Shown: positions 7,040 through 14,015 of the stretch, one piece after another
How the letters are laid out: every line of letters starts with the position of its first letter
How positions within the stretch are numbered: position 1 is the stretch's first letter
Assembly (NCBI GenBank): GCA_023440865.1
Contig: JAEXRM010000070.1
Coordinates: 1 to 26,091 of the forward strand
Reading direction: 5' to 3'
DNA: 26,091 nt
From: Bacillota bacterium
GTDB lineage: Bacteria > Bacillota > Clostridia > DSM-8532
Made by a program: the position numbers and the translations under genes
Notes under the pieces: model-generated
The model's database searches: none
Told to the model about the DNA's origin: nothing
What the model saw: the letters and a program-made list of their open reading frames with translations, nothing else

Positions 7040-7765
7040 ATGGATGAGATGCGAACGGAGGATTCATTGCGGGACATGACGGGTTCCCCATTGCCTGGCG
7101 GGGATTCAATGGACAGCGAAATGATGGTTCGCATTCCTGGCGGGGAAATCCAGTTGCGGGACGATCGGAAGAAACGGACGTGGGTGGAACGCATTCCACC
7201 TTTTCTGCTGCAGCGGGTTCCTGTGACTCAGGGGTTGTACATGTCCCTGATGAGCCGGAATCCTTCCTCCTTCCAGGGAGCGGCGCATCCTGTGGAGCAT
7301 GTCTCCTGGCTGGATGCCATCGCGTTCTGCAACCGGTTGTCCGAGCGCGATGGGCTGCAGGCGTGCTACCTTGTGCACGATGACAGCCATGTAACCTGCG
7401 ATCCGCTGGCGGACGGATTTCGCCTCCCGACGGATGCGCAGTGGCAATACGCGTGCCAGGCGGGTTCCCGGGATGCCCGTTACGGGGTGTTGGACGAGAT
7501 CGCCTGGTACAGGGAGAATGCGGAAGGGCGGACCCATCCCGTTGGGGAGAAGAAGCCGAACGCATTCGGGCTGTACGACATGCTCGGGAATGTCTGGGAG
7601 TGGTGCTGGGACCAGTATGACCCCGAAGTCTATGGCCCCTACCGTGTTTTTCGTGGAGGCGGCTGGTGTGATGCGGAACGGGGGTGCCTGGCGACGAACC
7701 GACGCCGAGGGCATCCGACCTTTCGGATCGATGACCTGGGGTTTCGTGTCGCACGCCTGGTTTGA
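7040..7765 (+). CDS. SUMF1/FGE-sulfatase-modifying-factor domain protein
   Basis: From residue 30 the protein has the whole SUMF1 pattern: 'MVRIPGG', 'VPVTQGLYMSLMSRNPSS', 'HPVEHVSWLDAIAFCNRLSE', 'GFRLPTDAQWQYACQAG', 'FGLYDMLGNVWEWC', 'YRVFRGGGWC' and the closing 'FRIDDLGFRVAR'. True formylglycine-generating enzymes use two Cys five residues apart after the RGGSW motif. Here C210 and C216 are six apart, so oxidase activity is uncertain. No sulfatase is nearby. The start is unclear: ATG 7040 follows GGGAG, while GTG 7010 has AAGGAG 10 nt upstream and would add 10 residues. The first 30 residues are not conserved in type and are not a signal peptide. Confidence 0.85.
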   Translation: MDEMRTEDSLRDMTGSPLPGGDSMDSEMMVRIPGGEIQLRDDRKKRTWVERIPPFLLQRVPVTQGLYMSLMSRNPSSFQGAAHPVEHVSWLDAIAFCNRLSERDGLQACYLVHDDSHVTCDPLADGFRLPTDAQWQYACQAGSRDARYGVLDEIAWYRENAEGRTHPVGEKKPNAFGLYDMLGNVWEWCWDQYDPEVYGPYRVFRGGGWCDAERGCLATNRRRGHPTFRIDDLGFRVARLV

Positions 7766-7808
7766 CAGGCATGTGAGGAGAACGCATCAACACGGAATCC
7801 TGACTGAT

Positions 7809-7837
7809 TTGACAATGTGGTTCCCGTCGTATACCAT
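7809..7837 (+). promoter_or_regulatory. Candidate promoter for the UPF0303 gene
   Basis: A perfect -35 hexamer TTGACA (7809-7814) is followed by TATACC at 15 bp spacing or TACCAT (7832-7837) at 17 bp. The start codon is at 7891, giving a short leader. Confidence 0.45.
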
Positions 7838-7890
7838 GTGCATGTTTTGGCATTGGTACCCTTTGTGAATCATTGTGTGGAGGAATCGTC

Positions 7891-8379
7891 ATGGATCAGA
7901 ATCAACGGTATTACGATATCATCGCACAGCAGGAAGCCATGCTCCAGTTCACGACCTTTACGGCGGACACCGCGATGGAGATCGGATTGAAGCTGGTTGA
8001 GCGGGCAAAAAGGGAGGGGAAATCCATTGCCATTTCCATTATCCGCAATGGATTCACCCTGTTTGCCCACAACATGGAGGGGACTTCTCCCGACAATGAC
8101 CTCTGGGTGGCAGGGAAGAATTATCTGGTCAACCGCTTCCTCAAGAGCAGCCTGTACATGGCGAAAAGAATTCGCGCCGGTCAGACGCGGCAGGATGACC
8201 GCATTGGCATCTATGTGGCGGGCGGCGCGTTTCCCGTCCTTGTCAGGCATGTCGGCGTGGTGGGAACCATCACGGTATCCGGATTGCACGAGGATGACGA
8301 CCACGGGTGGACGGTGGAGATACTCAAGGAAATGCTCAACCAGCCGGAGTGTCCGTCCCTGGTTTCGCAGGAAGGCTGA
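7891..8379 (+). CDS. UPF0303 / HbpS-GlcG-like heme-binding-domain protein
   Basis: The 162 residues match the UPF0303 family, part of the HbpS/GlcG-like fold. Signatures are 'FTADTAMEIGLKLVERAKREGKSIAISI' (helix and strand), 'PDNDLWVAGKNYLVNRF' and 'GGAFPVLVRHVGVVGTITVSGL.EDDDH'. Members bind heme or other small ligands or act as accessory proteins, and most are uncharacterised. It has no signal peptide and is probably cytosolic. GGAGG lies about 8 nt before the ATG; the in-frame ATG at 7873 lacks a site. The TGA stop (8377-8379) lies inside the first unit of a 13-bp tandem array. Confidence 0.85.
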   Translation: MDQNQRYYDIIAQQEAMLQFTTFTADTAMEIGLKLVERAKREGKSIAISIIRNGFTLFAHNMEGTSPDNDLWVAGKNYLVNRFLKSSLYMAKRIRAGQTRQDDRIGIYVAGGAFPVLVRHVGVVGTITVSGLHEDDDHGWTVEILKEMLNQPECPSLVSQEG

Positions 8380-8448
8380 GCGAGAAGGCCAGGCAGAAAG
8401 GCTCAGCGGGAAGGCTGAGCGGGTAGGCCAGGCAGGAAGGCTGAACGG
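8371..8448 (+). repeat. Six 13-bp tandem repeats spanning a stop codon
   Basis: The consensus is GAAGGCTGAGCGG, with units starting at 8371, 8384, 8397, 8410, 8423 and 8436. Units 2 and 5 share the variant ending CCAGGCAG, so part of the array probably spread as a 39-bp block of three units. The UPF0303 stop codon lies in unit 1 and the rest is downstream. Confidence 0.9.
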
Positions 8449-8500
8449 ATCCAGGCACCGGCAACCGCAGCGGGTCATCCCTTTTAAACTGCGCAGGAAC

Positions 8501-8540
8501 GAAAGACGTTGTGTCATGCATGTGACATGGCGTCTTTCTT
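8501..8540 (+). terminator. Rho-independent terminator after the UPF0303 gene
   Basis: Positions 8501-8516 pair with 8523-8538 over 16 positions, including three G-U pairs in the middle, around the 6-nt loop TGCATG. The outer eight pairs are GAAAGACG/CGTCTTTC. The 3' arm ends in CTTTC and is followed by TT, giving a modest U-rich tail. It lies in the 480-bp gap 8380-8860. That gap otherwise holds the 13-bp array, a promoter at 8667-8695 and a 36-bp duplication. Confidence 0.65.
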
Positions 8541-8666
8541 CATGCAATCCGCAAGGGGCGTTGTCATGCCTGGCGGCACCGTGTTTTTCAATCAACCTGC
8601 CAGGAGACGCGTTCACGCCACATAGGGCATCTTTGGTTCAGGTGTGAAGAGGCGCTTCCGGATACG

Positions 8667-8695
8667 TTGGCGTCATGCGGGAAGTTGGATATGAT
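8667..8695 (+). promoter_or_regulatory. Promoter for the iron-sulfur flavoprotein/GNAT group
   Basis: TTGGCG (8667-8672) and TATGAT (8690-8695) are separated by exactly 17 bp. The same layout with TTGGCA occurs at 15919-15947 and, on the minus strand, at 25430-25458. The transcript would have a leader of about 160 nt containing the 36-bp duplication. Confidence 0.55.
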
Positions 8696-8790
8696 GTGAG
8701 GCAGATGCCTGACCGACATGGGGCAGGCAAAGGATTCACGCGTCCCTCCTGCAGTCATGCGGCCTGCATGTGCGTATCCATGATGGAATC

Positions 8791-8862
8791 GGGAATCGCG
8801 GCGTTCGCGTGATGGGGGAATGCGATGGGAATTGCGGCGTTCGCGTGATGGGGGAATGCGAT
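8791..8862 (+). repeat. 36-bp direct duplication carrying a ribosome site and start codon
   Basis: Units 8791-8826 and 8827-8862 differ at one base. Each contains GATGGGGGAATGCGAT. The second copy supplies the GGGGGA ribosome site and the start codon at 8861, while the first supplies an equivalent ATG at 8825 that reads only seven codons before a TGA. The duplication therefore created a tandem initiation region. Confidence 0.9.
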
Positions 8863-9568
8863 GAAGATCACGATCATCAACGGCCAGAATCACAAGGGAA
8901 GCACGTGGCACATCGGCAGAATGCTGGCGGAGCACCTCGCAGTCGACGCCGATGTCACGGAGTTCTTCCTGCCGCGCGATCTAAACCACTTCTGCCTTGG
9001 CTGCTACACGTGCATCGAGCATCGTGAAGCGTGCCCGTTCCACCCGGAGAAGAAGGTGCTGCTCGACGCCATGGAGCGCTCGGAGCTGCTCATCTTCACA
9101 ACGCCCAACTACTGCATGGGCCCGTCTGCACAGATGAAAGCGCTGATCGACCTGTTCTTCGACTTCTGGATGTCCCATCGCCCATTGCCGTGGATGTTCC
9201 GGAAGAAGGCCGTCGTCATTTCCACCTGCGCCGGAGGCGGCGCGAAGGCCGCGGCAAAGCAGGTGCAGCAGGCGCTGCTGTTCATGGGTGTGCCTTCGAT
9301 ACGGCGCTATGCGGTTGCGGTGCAGGCGATGAATTGGGCGATGGTCAAGCCGGAAAAAAAGCAGCAAATCGAAGCGGACATGAGAAAACTCGCCACGAAA
9401 GTAGGCAAGGCCGGCGTACCGAAGCCCGGGCTGAAGTCCCGGTTCCTTTTTGTGATGTTCGCAAAAATGCATGCCGCGGGCTGGGACAGCTCCCCGGTGG
9501 AGAAGCAGTACTGGATCGAGCAGGGCTGGATCGCGAAGTCATCTCTTCCCAAAGTCCGATCTTCATGA
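8861..9568 (+). CDS. Iron-sulfur flavoprotein (Isf-like), NADPH-dependent FMN reductase family
   Basis: The 235-residue protein starts with a flavodoxin-like strand and FMN phosphate loop ('INGQNHKGSTWHI', residues 6-18). It then has C45-x2-C48-x2-C51-x6-C58, the compact cysteine motif that binds a [4Fe-4S] cluster in archaeal and clostridial iron-sulfur flavoproteins. 'LIFTTPNYCMGPSAQMKALIDLFF' (77-100) matches the family's flavin-binding second half. It is probably a cytosolic redox protein that passes electrons between ferredoxin-like donors and small acceptors; partner unknown. About 60 residues after the flavodoxin core form a basic C-terminal extension. Its stop overlaps a possible ATG (9565) of the next gene. 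Confidence 0.85.
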   Translation: MKITIINGQNHKGSTWHIGRMLAEHLAVDADVTEFFLPRDLNHFCLGCYTCIEHREACPFHPEKKVLLDAMERSELLIFTTPNYCMGPSAQMKALIDLFFDFWMSHRPLPWMFRKKAVVISTCAGGGAKAAAKQVQQALLFMGVPSIRRYAVAVQAMNWAMVKPEKKQQIEADMRKLATKVGKAGVPKPGLKSRFLFVMFAKMHAAGWDSSPVEKQYWIEQGWIAKSSLPKVRSS

Positions 9569-9606
9569 ATGGCACGCTTGCCGGGAAGATGGCCAATGGA
9601 GCAAGT

Positions 9607-10182
9607 ATGGAATATATCAAGCTGTATATGAACAGCAGGCAGTTGTTGCCGCCAACGCAGGTGAGGTTCCCCGAAGGATATTCCTACAGGGTTTTTCAGC
9701 CCGGAGACGAGCTTCAGTGGGCAAGAATCGCATTTGAGGCGGAACAATTCCCATCCATCCCTGAAGCCAGTGCGTATTTCCATGATGAATTCATGAGCCA
9801 CATCGACCGCGTGTTGCAAGGGTGCTTTTTCTGCTGTGACAGCAATGGGATACCGGTTGGCACCGCAACGGCATGGTTCTGTACACACGATGGCATGGAG
9901 CAGGGCATGCTCCGCTGGGTTGTCGTATTGAAGAAGCATCAAGGAGAAGGCTTGTGTCGTCCGCTGGTTGGCTTGGCAGTTCAGACACTCGCACAAAGAT
10001 ACGAGCGGGCGTGCCTGTACACGCAAACAACCAGCTTCAAGGGGATTCGCGTGTATCTCGATATGGGATTTGAGCCGGACATGCAGGCGGATCGTGCGCA
10101 ATCAGGCTGGGAGCTGGTACAGAACCAGATACGGCATCCCAAGCTGGCAGCGTGTCTGTTCACCTGCACCAACAAGCAGTAG
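9607..10182 (+). CDS. GNAT family N-acetyltransferase (5)
   Basis: This 191-residue GNAT has the CoA loop K110-H-Q-G113-E-G115, then 'LCRPLVGLAVQTLAQRY' and a closing 'GIRVYLDMGFEPDM'. The N-terminal 'GYSYRVFQPGDELQWARI' is the usual first strand and helix, and 'IDRVLQGCFFCCDSNGIPVGTATAW' the central strands. The ATG at 9607 follows GGAG by 5 nt. In-frame ATGs at 9589 and 9565 have poorer sites, though 9565 overlaps the previous stop as ATGA and could be translationally coupled. Its own stop overlaps the AGGAGG of the next gene, so 8861-11562 is probably one operon. Confidence 0.85.
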   Translation: MEYIKLYMNSRQLLPPTQVRFPEGYSYRVFQPGDELQWARIAFEAEQFPSIPEASAYFHDEFMSHIDRVLQGCFFCCDSNGIPVGTATAWFCTHDGMEQGMLRWVVVLKKHQGEGLCRPLVGLAVQTLAQRYERACLYTQTTSFKGIRVYLDMGFEPDMQADRAQSGWELVQNQIRHPKLAACLFTCTNKQ

Positions 10183-10193
10183 GAGGAAATGGG

Positions 10194-11021
10194 ATGATTG
10201 AGTTGGCTCCTGAAGCGTTTGGTTTGGTGGAGGGGATCATCGAACGAAAGCATCGGCCCAGACCGGAAGCGATTTCTGTGATTGAGGGCATCATGCCAGG
10301 CTGGGTGTTTGTCGACAAGAAAGCGCATCCTGATGTCGCGCTCATCTGGAGCAAAGGGCTTGAAGGGTTTCATTTTTGCGGAGATCCTCACTGTGATGCC
10401 TTGTTTCAAGATATCAACGGGCTGATTGACGGATGCCTTGGAGAGAGGATGATACGGGGTGGGATGGATTGTTTTGAGGCAAGTGGTGACCCGGGTTGGG
10501 AAGCGACAATGCCACGCCTCTTTGCATCGAGGGAGATGAGACATGACAAACAGCTTGTGTATACATCCGAACATGCCAGAGATCTCGTTCATTCGGTCAA
10601 TCCTGTCCCGAACGGGTTCTTCCTCGTGACCATCGAGGATATTCTCCGCCATCCTGAGAGATACGAGAATCCCGAGTTTGTCACCAGCATCATTGAGAAG
10701 TATTGGGGAACAGCGGGGAAATACGCGGCAAAAGGCGTGGGTTACTGCATGACAACAGCGGCACGCGTCGTGAGTATCGCGTATTCAGGATGCATGGGGG
10801 ACAATACGCATGTCATCGGCATAGAAACAGAAGAAACACATCGTCGAAAGGGATTGGCGGAGATCGTGGCCCAGGCCCTTCTACAGACGCATGCGGAGCT
10901 TGGGGTTCTCTCCCATTGGGACTGCATGGAAGACAATCATGCTTCTTCTTGTCTCGCTGAGAAGCTGGGACTTGTGAAGGCGTATGCTTACGATTTGTTT
11001 TGGTTTCCCATTGTTGTGTGA
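10194..11021 (+). CDS. GNAT acetyltransferase (6), long PF12746-like type
   Basis: At 275 residues this is longer than its neighbours and resembles the PF12746 GNAT type. An N-terminal domain (about 1-140, 'LIWSKGLEGFHFCGDP') precedes a C-terminal GNAT fold with 'VGYCMTTAARVVSIAYSGCM' and the CoA loop H216-R-R-K-G220-L-A. It ends in 'NHASSCLAEKLGLVKAYAYDLFWF', a signature of that group. AGGAGG lies 7 nt before the ATG and overlaps the previous stop, indicating an operon. Proteins of this type are mostly uncharacterised. Confidence 0.85.
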   Translation: MIELAPEAFGLVEGIIERKHRPRPEAISVIEGIMPGWVFVDKKAHPDVALIWSKGLEGFHFCGDPHCDALFQDINGLIDGCLGERMIRGGMDCFEASGDPGWEATMPRLFASREMRHDKQLVYTSEHARDLVHSVNPVPNGFFLVTIEDILRHPERYENPEFVTSIIEKYWGTAGKYAAKGVGYCMTTAARVVSIAYSGCMGDNTHVIGIETEETHRRKGLAEIVAQALLQTHAELGVLSHWDCMEDNHASSCLAEKLGLVKAYAYDLFWFPIVV

Positions 11022-11076
11022 GGACGCTGAGATACCGGACTGCTTTCATGCACATACATACAGAAGGAGTGTTCTC

Positions 11077-11562
11077 ATGCAGGTCTGTGAAATCAATGCG
11101 CAGTACCGTGACGAAGTGAACCGGATCTTGTATGAAGCATGGCAATGCCCACCGATCGTCTCCAGGGGCAGGTTGTTGGATACCACTGCTTTGCCGGGAT
11201 TCATATGCTTGGACGAGGGCATAGTCAAAGGCATCGTGACTTACCATGTGGAGAATCGGGAATGTGAGATCGTCACGCTCAACAGCCTTGAGGAGAACAA
11301 GGGGATGGGCACGGTTTTGATCCATGCGGTCATTGAGGCTGCGCGCAGACAAGCCTGTGAAAGAGTCTGGCTGATAACAACGAACGATGATATCCATGCC
11401 ATCCGGTTTTACCAGCGGAGGGGATTCGATTTGAAAGCGGCACACATCAATGCCTTGACGCTTTCGCGAAGGCTGAAGCCGGGCATTCCCCTGATTGGGG
11501 TGGATGGCATCCGCATCAGGCACGAACTGGAGTTTGAAATGGTGCTGGAGGCGCCCGGGTAA
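11077..11562 (+). CDS. GNAT family N-acetyltransferase (7)
   Basis: The 161-residue protein has the CoA loop N74-K-G76-M-G78 after the strand 'CEIVTLNSLEE', then 'RVWLITTNDDIHAIRFYQRRGFDLKAAH', a strongly conserved-looking GNAT ending. The C-terminal 'GIRIRHELEFEMVL' completes the sheet. It fits the RimI-like subgroup with a short N-terminus. AAGGAG lies 8 nt before the ATG, which is preferred to the in-frame start at 10984 inside the previous gene. It is the last intact member of the run beginning at 8861. Confidence 0.87.
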   Translation: MQVCEINAQYRDEVNRILYEAWQCPPIVSRGRLLDTTALPGFICLDEGIVKGIVTYHVENRECEIVTLNSLEENKGMGTVLIHAVIEAARRQACERVWLITTNDDIHAIRFYQRRGFDLKAAHINALTLSRRLKPGIPLIGVDGIRIRHELEFEMVLEAPG

Positions 11563-11675
11563 TGGGCATGTTCCAGCCCGGTTGTTATCGGTCTAGCATG
11601 GACTGCGCATGGGTCGCACATGTTCTCATGAGATGCGTAGCGTGGATGATTGGTCGCTGATGGGAGGAAAGTGGC

Positions 11676-11888
11676 ATGGAAATCAATACCTGTATCAAGG
11701 CGTCATTCGCTGTGATCGGGAAGGAAGGCTCAACGGAAGAGGGGGCCGGATTCGTTCCGAGACGATGGGATGACGCGAATGCGCATTTTGGGGAAGTGGC
11801 CGCGCTTGCCAAGAAAGACGAGAACGGGAACATGCTCGGTATCCCTGAAGAAGATCGTGAGGTTGTGTCATATGAGCGCATTGATTGA
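11676..11888 (+). pseudogene. GyrI-like/AraC effector-binding domain, 3'-truncated remnant
   Basis: The first 56 or so residues ('MEINTCIKASFAVIGKEGST...WDDANAHFGEVAALAKKDENGNMLGI') match the N-terminal third of a GyrI-like small-molecule-binding domain protein, normally about 155-160 residues. After 'LGI', where the family continues with W-G-A-M-S-D, the sequence changes to an unrelated 15-residue tail and stops. GGGAGGAAAG precedes the ATG. This fits a deletion that fused the 5' part to the leader of the next gene. The short product is unlikely to fold as the family does. Confidence 0.7.
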
Positions 11889-12111
11889 CTTTCAGACACT
11901 GGAAACGGATCGGCTGATGCTTCGGGAGATCACACAGGATGATGCGGAAGCGATCTACCAGTATCTTTCCGACAAGGATGTGATACGTTATCTTGAAGGC
12001 AATACGGACAATCTGGATGAGGCAAGGGGCTATGTTTCCTGGTGCCGTGACACATACGCCAGCAAGACCGACATCTGCTGGGGCATCGGGCTGGACGGAG
12101 GATGGCGATGA
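11872..12111 (+). pseudogene. RimJ/RimL-type GNAT, 3'-truncated remnant (8)
   Basis: The 79 codons begin 'FQTLETDRLMLREITQDDAEAIYQYLSDKDVIRYLEG', the standard opening of RimL-like acetyltransferases. The frame ends soon after 'DICWGI', before the CoA-binding loop, so it cannot be active. It overlaps the preceding remnant by 17 nt and ends inside the ribosome site of the QueG-like gene. The lost 3' part (about 90-100 codons) must have been removed by a deletion ending close to that gene's start. Two truncations in a row suggest separate or nested deletions. Confidence 0.72.
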
Positions 12112-12812
12112 TCGGACTGGATGAACTGATCAAGGACGCCGGAGCGGATCTCTTCGGCTATGCGGATTTGAGCATGCTGCCCGAGGCTGCCGGGCAAGGC
12201 TTGCCAAGAGGCATATCGATCGGCATTGCGATCAACCCCGATATTGTCGGCAGAATCCCAACAGGGCCGCATGCCGAGTATGTCGAGGCATACGACAGCC
12301 TCAATGCAAGGCTTGATGAGATCTGCACCAGGGTCGGCGAATACATGGTAGAGAGAGGTTATCGGGCGGTGCCGCAGACAACCGCGCATGTAAGCGCCCA
12401 GCGCAGGACCCATGAAAAGGGGTATGCCGCAATGCCCCACAAGACCGTCGCCGCCCTGGCCGGACTCGGGTGGATCACAAAGAGTTCCCTGCTGGTGACC
12501 AGGGCGTATGGCAGTGCCGTGAGATTCACCTCGATTCTCACGGACGCCCCGTTGGTGACAGAACCCGCCACCTATGCCTGCCTGTGCGGCAATTGCAGCC
12601 TCTGCGCCGATTCGTGTCCGGGGCACGCCATCAGGAACAAGACCTGGAACGTGCACGTCGACCGCGACGAGTTGATCGATTTCGCGGCATGCAGGGAAAC
12701 CGTCAAAAGCCGCGGCGTGGCATCGGGCAAGGATCATGCCACTTGCGGCATTTGCATGTCGGTTTGCCCGCATACGCAGCAATATGTGAAGAACGGTATG
12801 GCAAGGGGATAG
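12108..12812 (+). CDS. QueG-like double [4Fe-4S] cluster protein (1)
   Basis: The 234-residue protein has a QueG-related core 'PHKTVAALAGLGWITKSSLLVT' (110-131), then C160-x2-C163-x2-C166-x3-C170-P and C213-x2-C216-x3-C220-P. C195 could be the fourth ligand of the second cluster. True epoxyqueuosine reductases are much longer and have a cobalamin-binding N-terminal part and C-terminal repeats. This short form belongs to the '4Fe-4S double cluster binding domain' relatives of unknown function. GGAGG lies 6 nt before ATG 12108. The C-terminal codons and TAG stop are part of a 53-bp duplication. A paralog lies at 20038. Confidence 0.82.
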   Translation: MIGLDELIKDAGADLFGYADLSMLPEAAGQGLPRGISIGIAINPDIVGRIPTGPHAEYVEAYDSLNARLDEICTRVGEYMVERGYRAVPQTTAHVSAQRRTHEKGYAAMPHKTVAALAGLGWITKSSLLVTRAYGSAVRFTSILTDAPLVTEPATYACLCGNCSLCADSCPGHAIRNKTWNVHVDRDELIDFAACRETVKSRGVASGKDHATCGICMSVCPHTQQYVKNGMARG

Positions 12813-12883
12813 CGATGCTGTCTTGTACGCAGAAGTATGTGAAGAGCGGAATGGCAAGGGGATAGCGATGCTGTTTTGACAGA
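12783..12883 (+). repeat. 53-bp imperfect duplication of a gene's 3' end and stop
   Basis: The stretch from 12783, containing the last codons (Y-V-K-N-G-M-A-R-G) and TAG of the QueG-like gene plus bases beyond, recurs from 12836. About 39 bases match almost perfectly, and the end of the second copy is diverged and slightly shorter. The copy re-encodes Y-V-K-S-G-M-A-R-G-stop but lies in another frame relative to the gene. Confidence 0.85.
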
Positions 12884-12898
12884 TGGAGGAGCATGATC

Positions 12899-13435
12899 AT
12901 GTCAAAGAAAATGGAACGCCTGCTGGAGAGCATATCGACTGTGATCGGCACCGATGCGTCCAACGCGTACGCCGAAGGAACCGTTTCTCAGGGCACGAGG
13001 GCAAGCGCCGCGCAGGAAGCAAAGCACATCAAGGTGATATTGGACGACCTGATTGCGAAACATGGTCAGGACACGGCGCGCAGCATCATGCGGCCATGTG
13101 GGCACCAGTGCATTTCCGCCGCCATCATCGAGGAAGCCAAGGCTGCATACCAGCGCATGGAAGGCCTTCAGGCCTTTCTTGACGACCTGAACAGCAATCA
13201 CATCGGTGGTGGCCAGCTGCGCCTCGCGGGGGATGTGATTGTCGGGATATATGATCGCTGCTATTGCAATACGGCGAGGAATACGGAAAACATGTCCCCG
13301 GTTTACTGTGAATGCTCCGCCGGATGGTACGAGAAGCTCTTTTCCTCCGTTTTTGAGAAGCCTGTCGGTGTTGTCGTCAAGAAATCGATCGTTCGCGGCG
13401 ATGCAACCTGCGAGTTTGAGATATCCCGAACGTAG
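12899..13435 (+). CDS. Cysteine-rich protein, DUF6144/ATC-hydrolase-like
   Basis: The 178-residue protein has Cys in recognisable pairs: C67-x3-C71 in 'MRPCGHQCIS', C121-x-C123 in 'DRCYCN', C137-x-C139 in 'VYCECSAGWYEKLFSSVF' and C171. The ending 'PVGVVVKKSIVRGDATCEFEI' resembles the C-terminal domain of DUF6144/L-2-amino-thiazoline-4-carboxylate-hydrolase-like and V4R-like proteins. That assignment is from memory. The Cys arrangement suggests metal or Fe-S binding. GGAGGA precedes ATG 12899 by 8-9 nt; an in-frame ATG at 12893 is closer than usual. It lies between an Fe-S protein and a flavodoxin, which suggests a redox context. Confidence 0.6.
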   Translation: MSKKMERLLESISTVIGTDASNAYAEGTVSQGTRASAAQEAKHIKVILDDLIAKHGQDTARSIMRPCGHQCISAAIIEEAKAAYQRMEGLQAFLDDLNSNHIGGGQLRLAGDVIVGIYDRCYCNTARNTENMSPVYCECSAGWYEKLFSSVFEKPVGVVVKKSIVRGDATCEFEISRT

Positions 13436-13498
13436 ACACGAATAATAGGCATCATGGATGCCCCAGGCGCCGGGCGCCCCGTTGAAAGGAGCCGGATG

Positions 13499-13981
13499 AT
13501 GGCTAGGATACTGGTTGCGTATTACACGCTCTTCGGGAGCACGCGGCAGCTGGCGGAAGAGATCGCGCGACAGACGAACGGTGCCTTGCGGGAACTGGTT
13601 CCGCAGGACAACTACTCGTTTGATTACAACACCGCCGTCAAGAAGGCGCGGGGTGAAACTGAACGCGGGTTTTGTCCCCGACTGATTGCCGGGAGTGAGC
13701 CGATCGATGCATTCGATATCGTGTTTGTCGGTACGCCGAACTGGTTCAGCACCATGGCGCCGCCGGTGTTGAGCTTTCTGCGGCAGCACGATTTCACCGG
13801 GAAAACCGTGTTGCCTTTCTGCACGAACGGCGGCGGCGGCGCGGGGCACATTGAAAAGGACATGGGCAATGCGTGCGCCAGTGCCGCGTTTCTGCCTGGC
13901 ATTGCGGTGGCGGGAGAGGTCCGGCCGGAACAGGTACAGGCGTGGCTGGATACGGTGAGGCTGCAATGTCCCCTCGATTGA
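13499..13981 (+). CDS. Flavodoxin
   Basis: The 160-residue protein begins 'MARILVAYYTLFGSTRQLAEEIA', carrying the FMN phosphate-binding loop (about residues 9-15). It continues with 'FDIVFVGTPNWFSTMAPPVLSFL', the second flavin loop with an aromatic residue, and 'KTVLPFCTNGGGGAGHIEKDM', a glycine-rich third loop. This matches the long-chain 'flavodoxin_4'-type family in clostridia, a one- or two-electron carrier in the cytoplasm. AAAGGAG lies 8 nt before ATG 13499; ATG 13496 is an equal alternative. It converges on the nucleoside phosphorylase across a 35-bp repeat array. Confidence 0.88.
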   Translation: MARILVAYYTLFGSTRQLAEEIARQTNGALRELVPQDNYSFDYNTAVKKARGETERGFCPRLIAGSEPIDAFDIVFVGTPNWFSTMAPPVLSFLRQHDFTGKTVLPFCTNGGGGAGHIEKDMGNACASAAFLPGIAVAGEVRPEQVQAWLDTVRLQCPLD

Positions 13982-14015
13982 GTGGATATCATGTTCCCGC
14001 TTGGATAAAGGGGAC

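Noticed and set aside
6789..7892. A 367-codon minus-strand frame opposite the SUMF1-like gene
   Set aside because: Low-complexity Pro/Arg/Ser/His composition and no motif, while the plus strand carries a complete SUMF1 domain.
12902..13966. A 354-codon minus-strand frame opposite the Cys-rich protein and flavodoxin
   Set aside because: The plus-strand proteins have family motifs and good ribosome sites; this frame has neither.
2097..13981. A chromosomal integron cassette array
   Set aside because: The gene content fits, but I found no recurrent attC-like sites: intergenic repeats differ in sequence and length from gene to gene, several genes overlap or sit in operons, and no integrase is present in the window.
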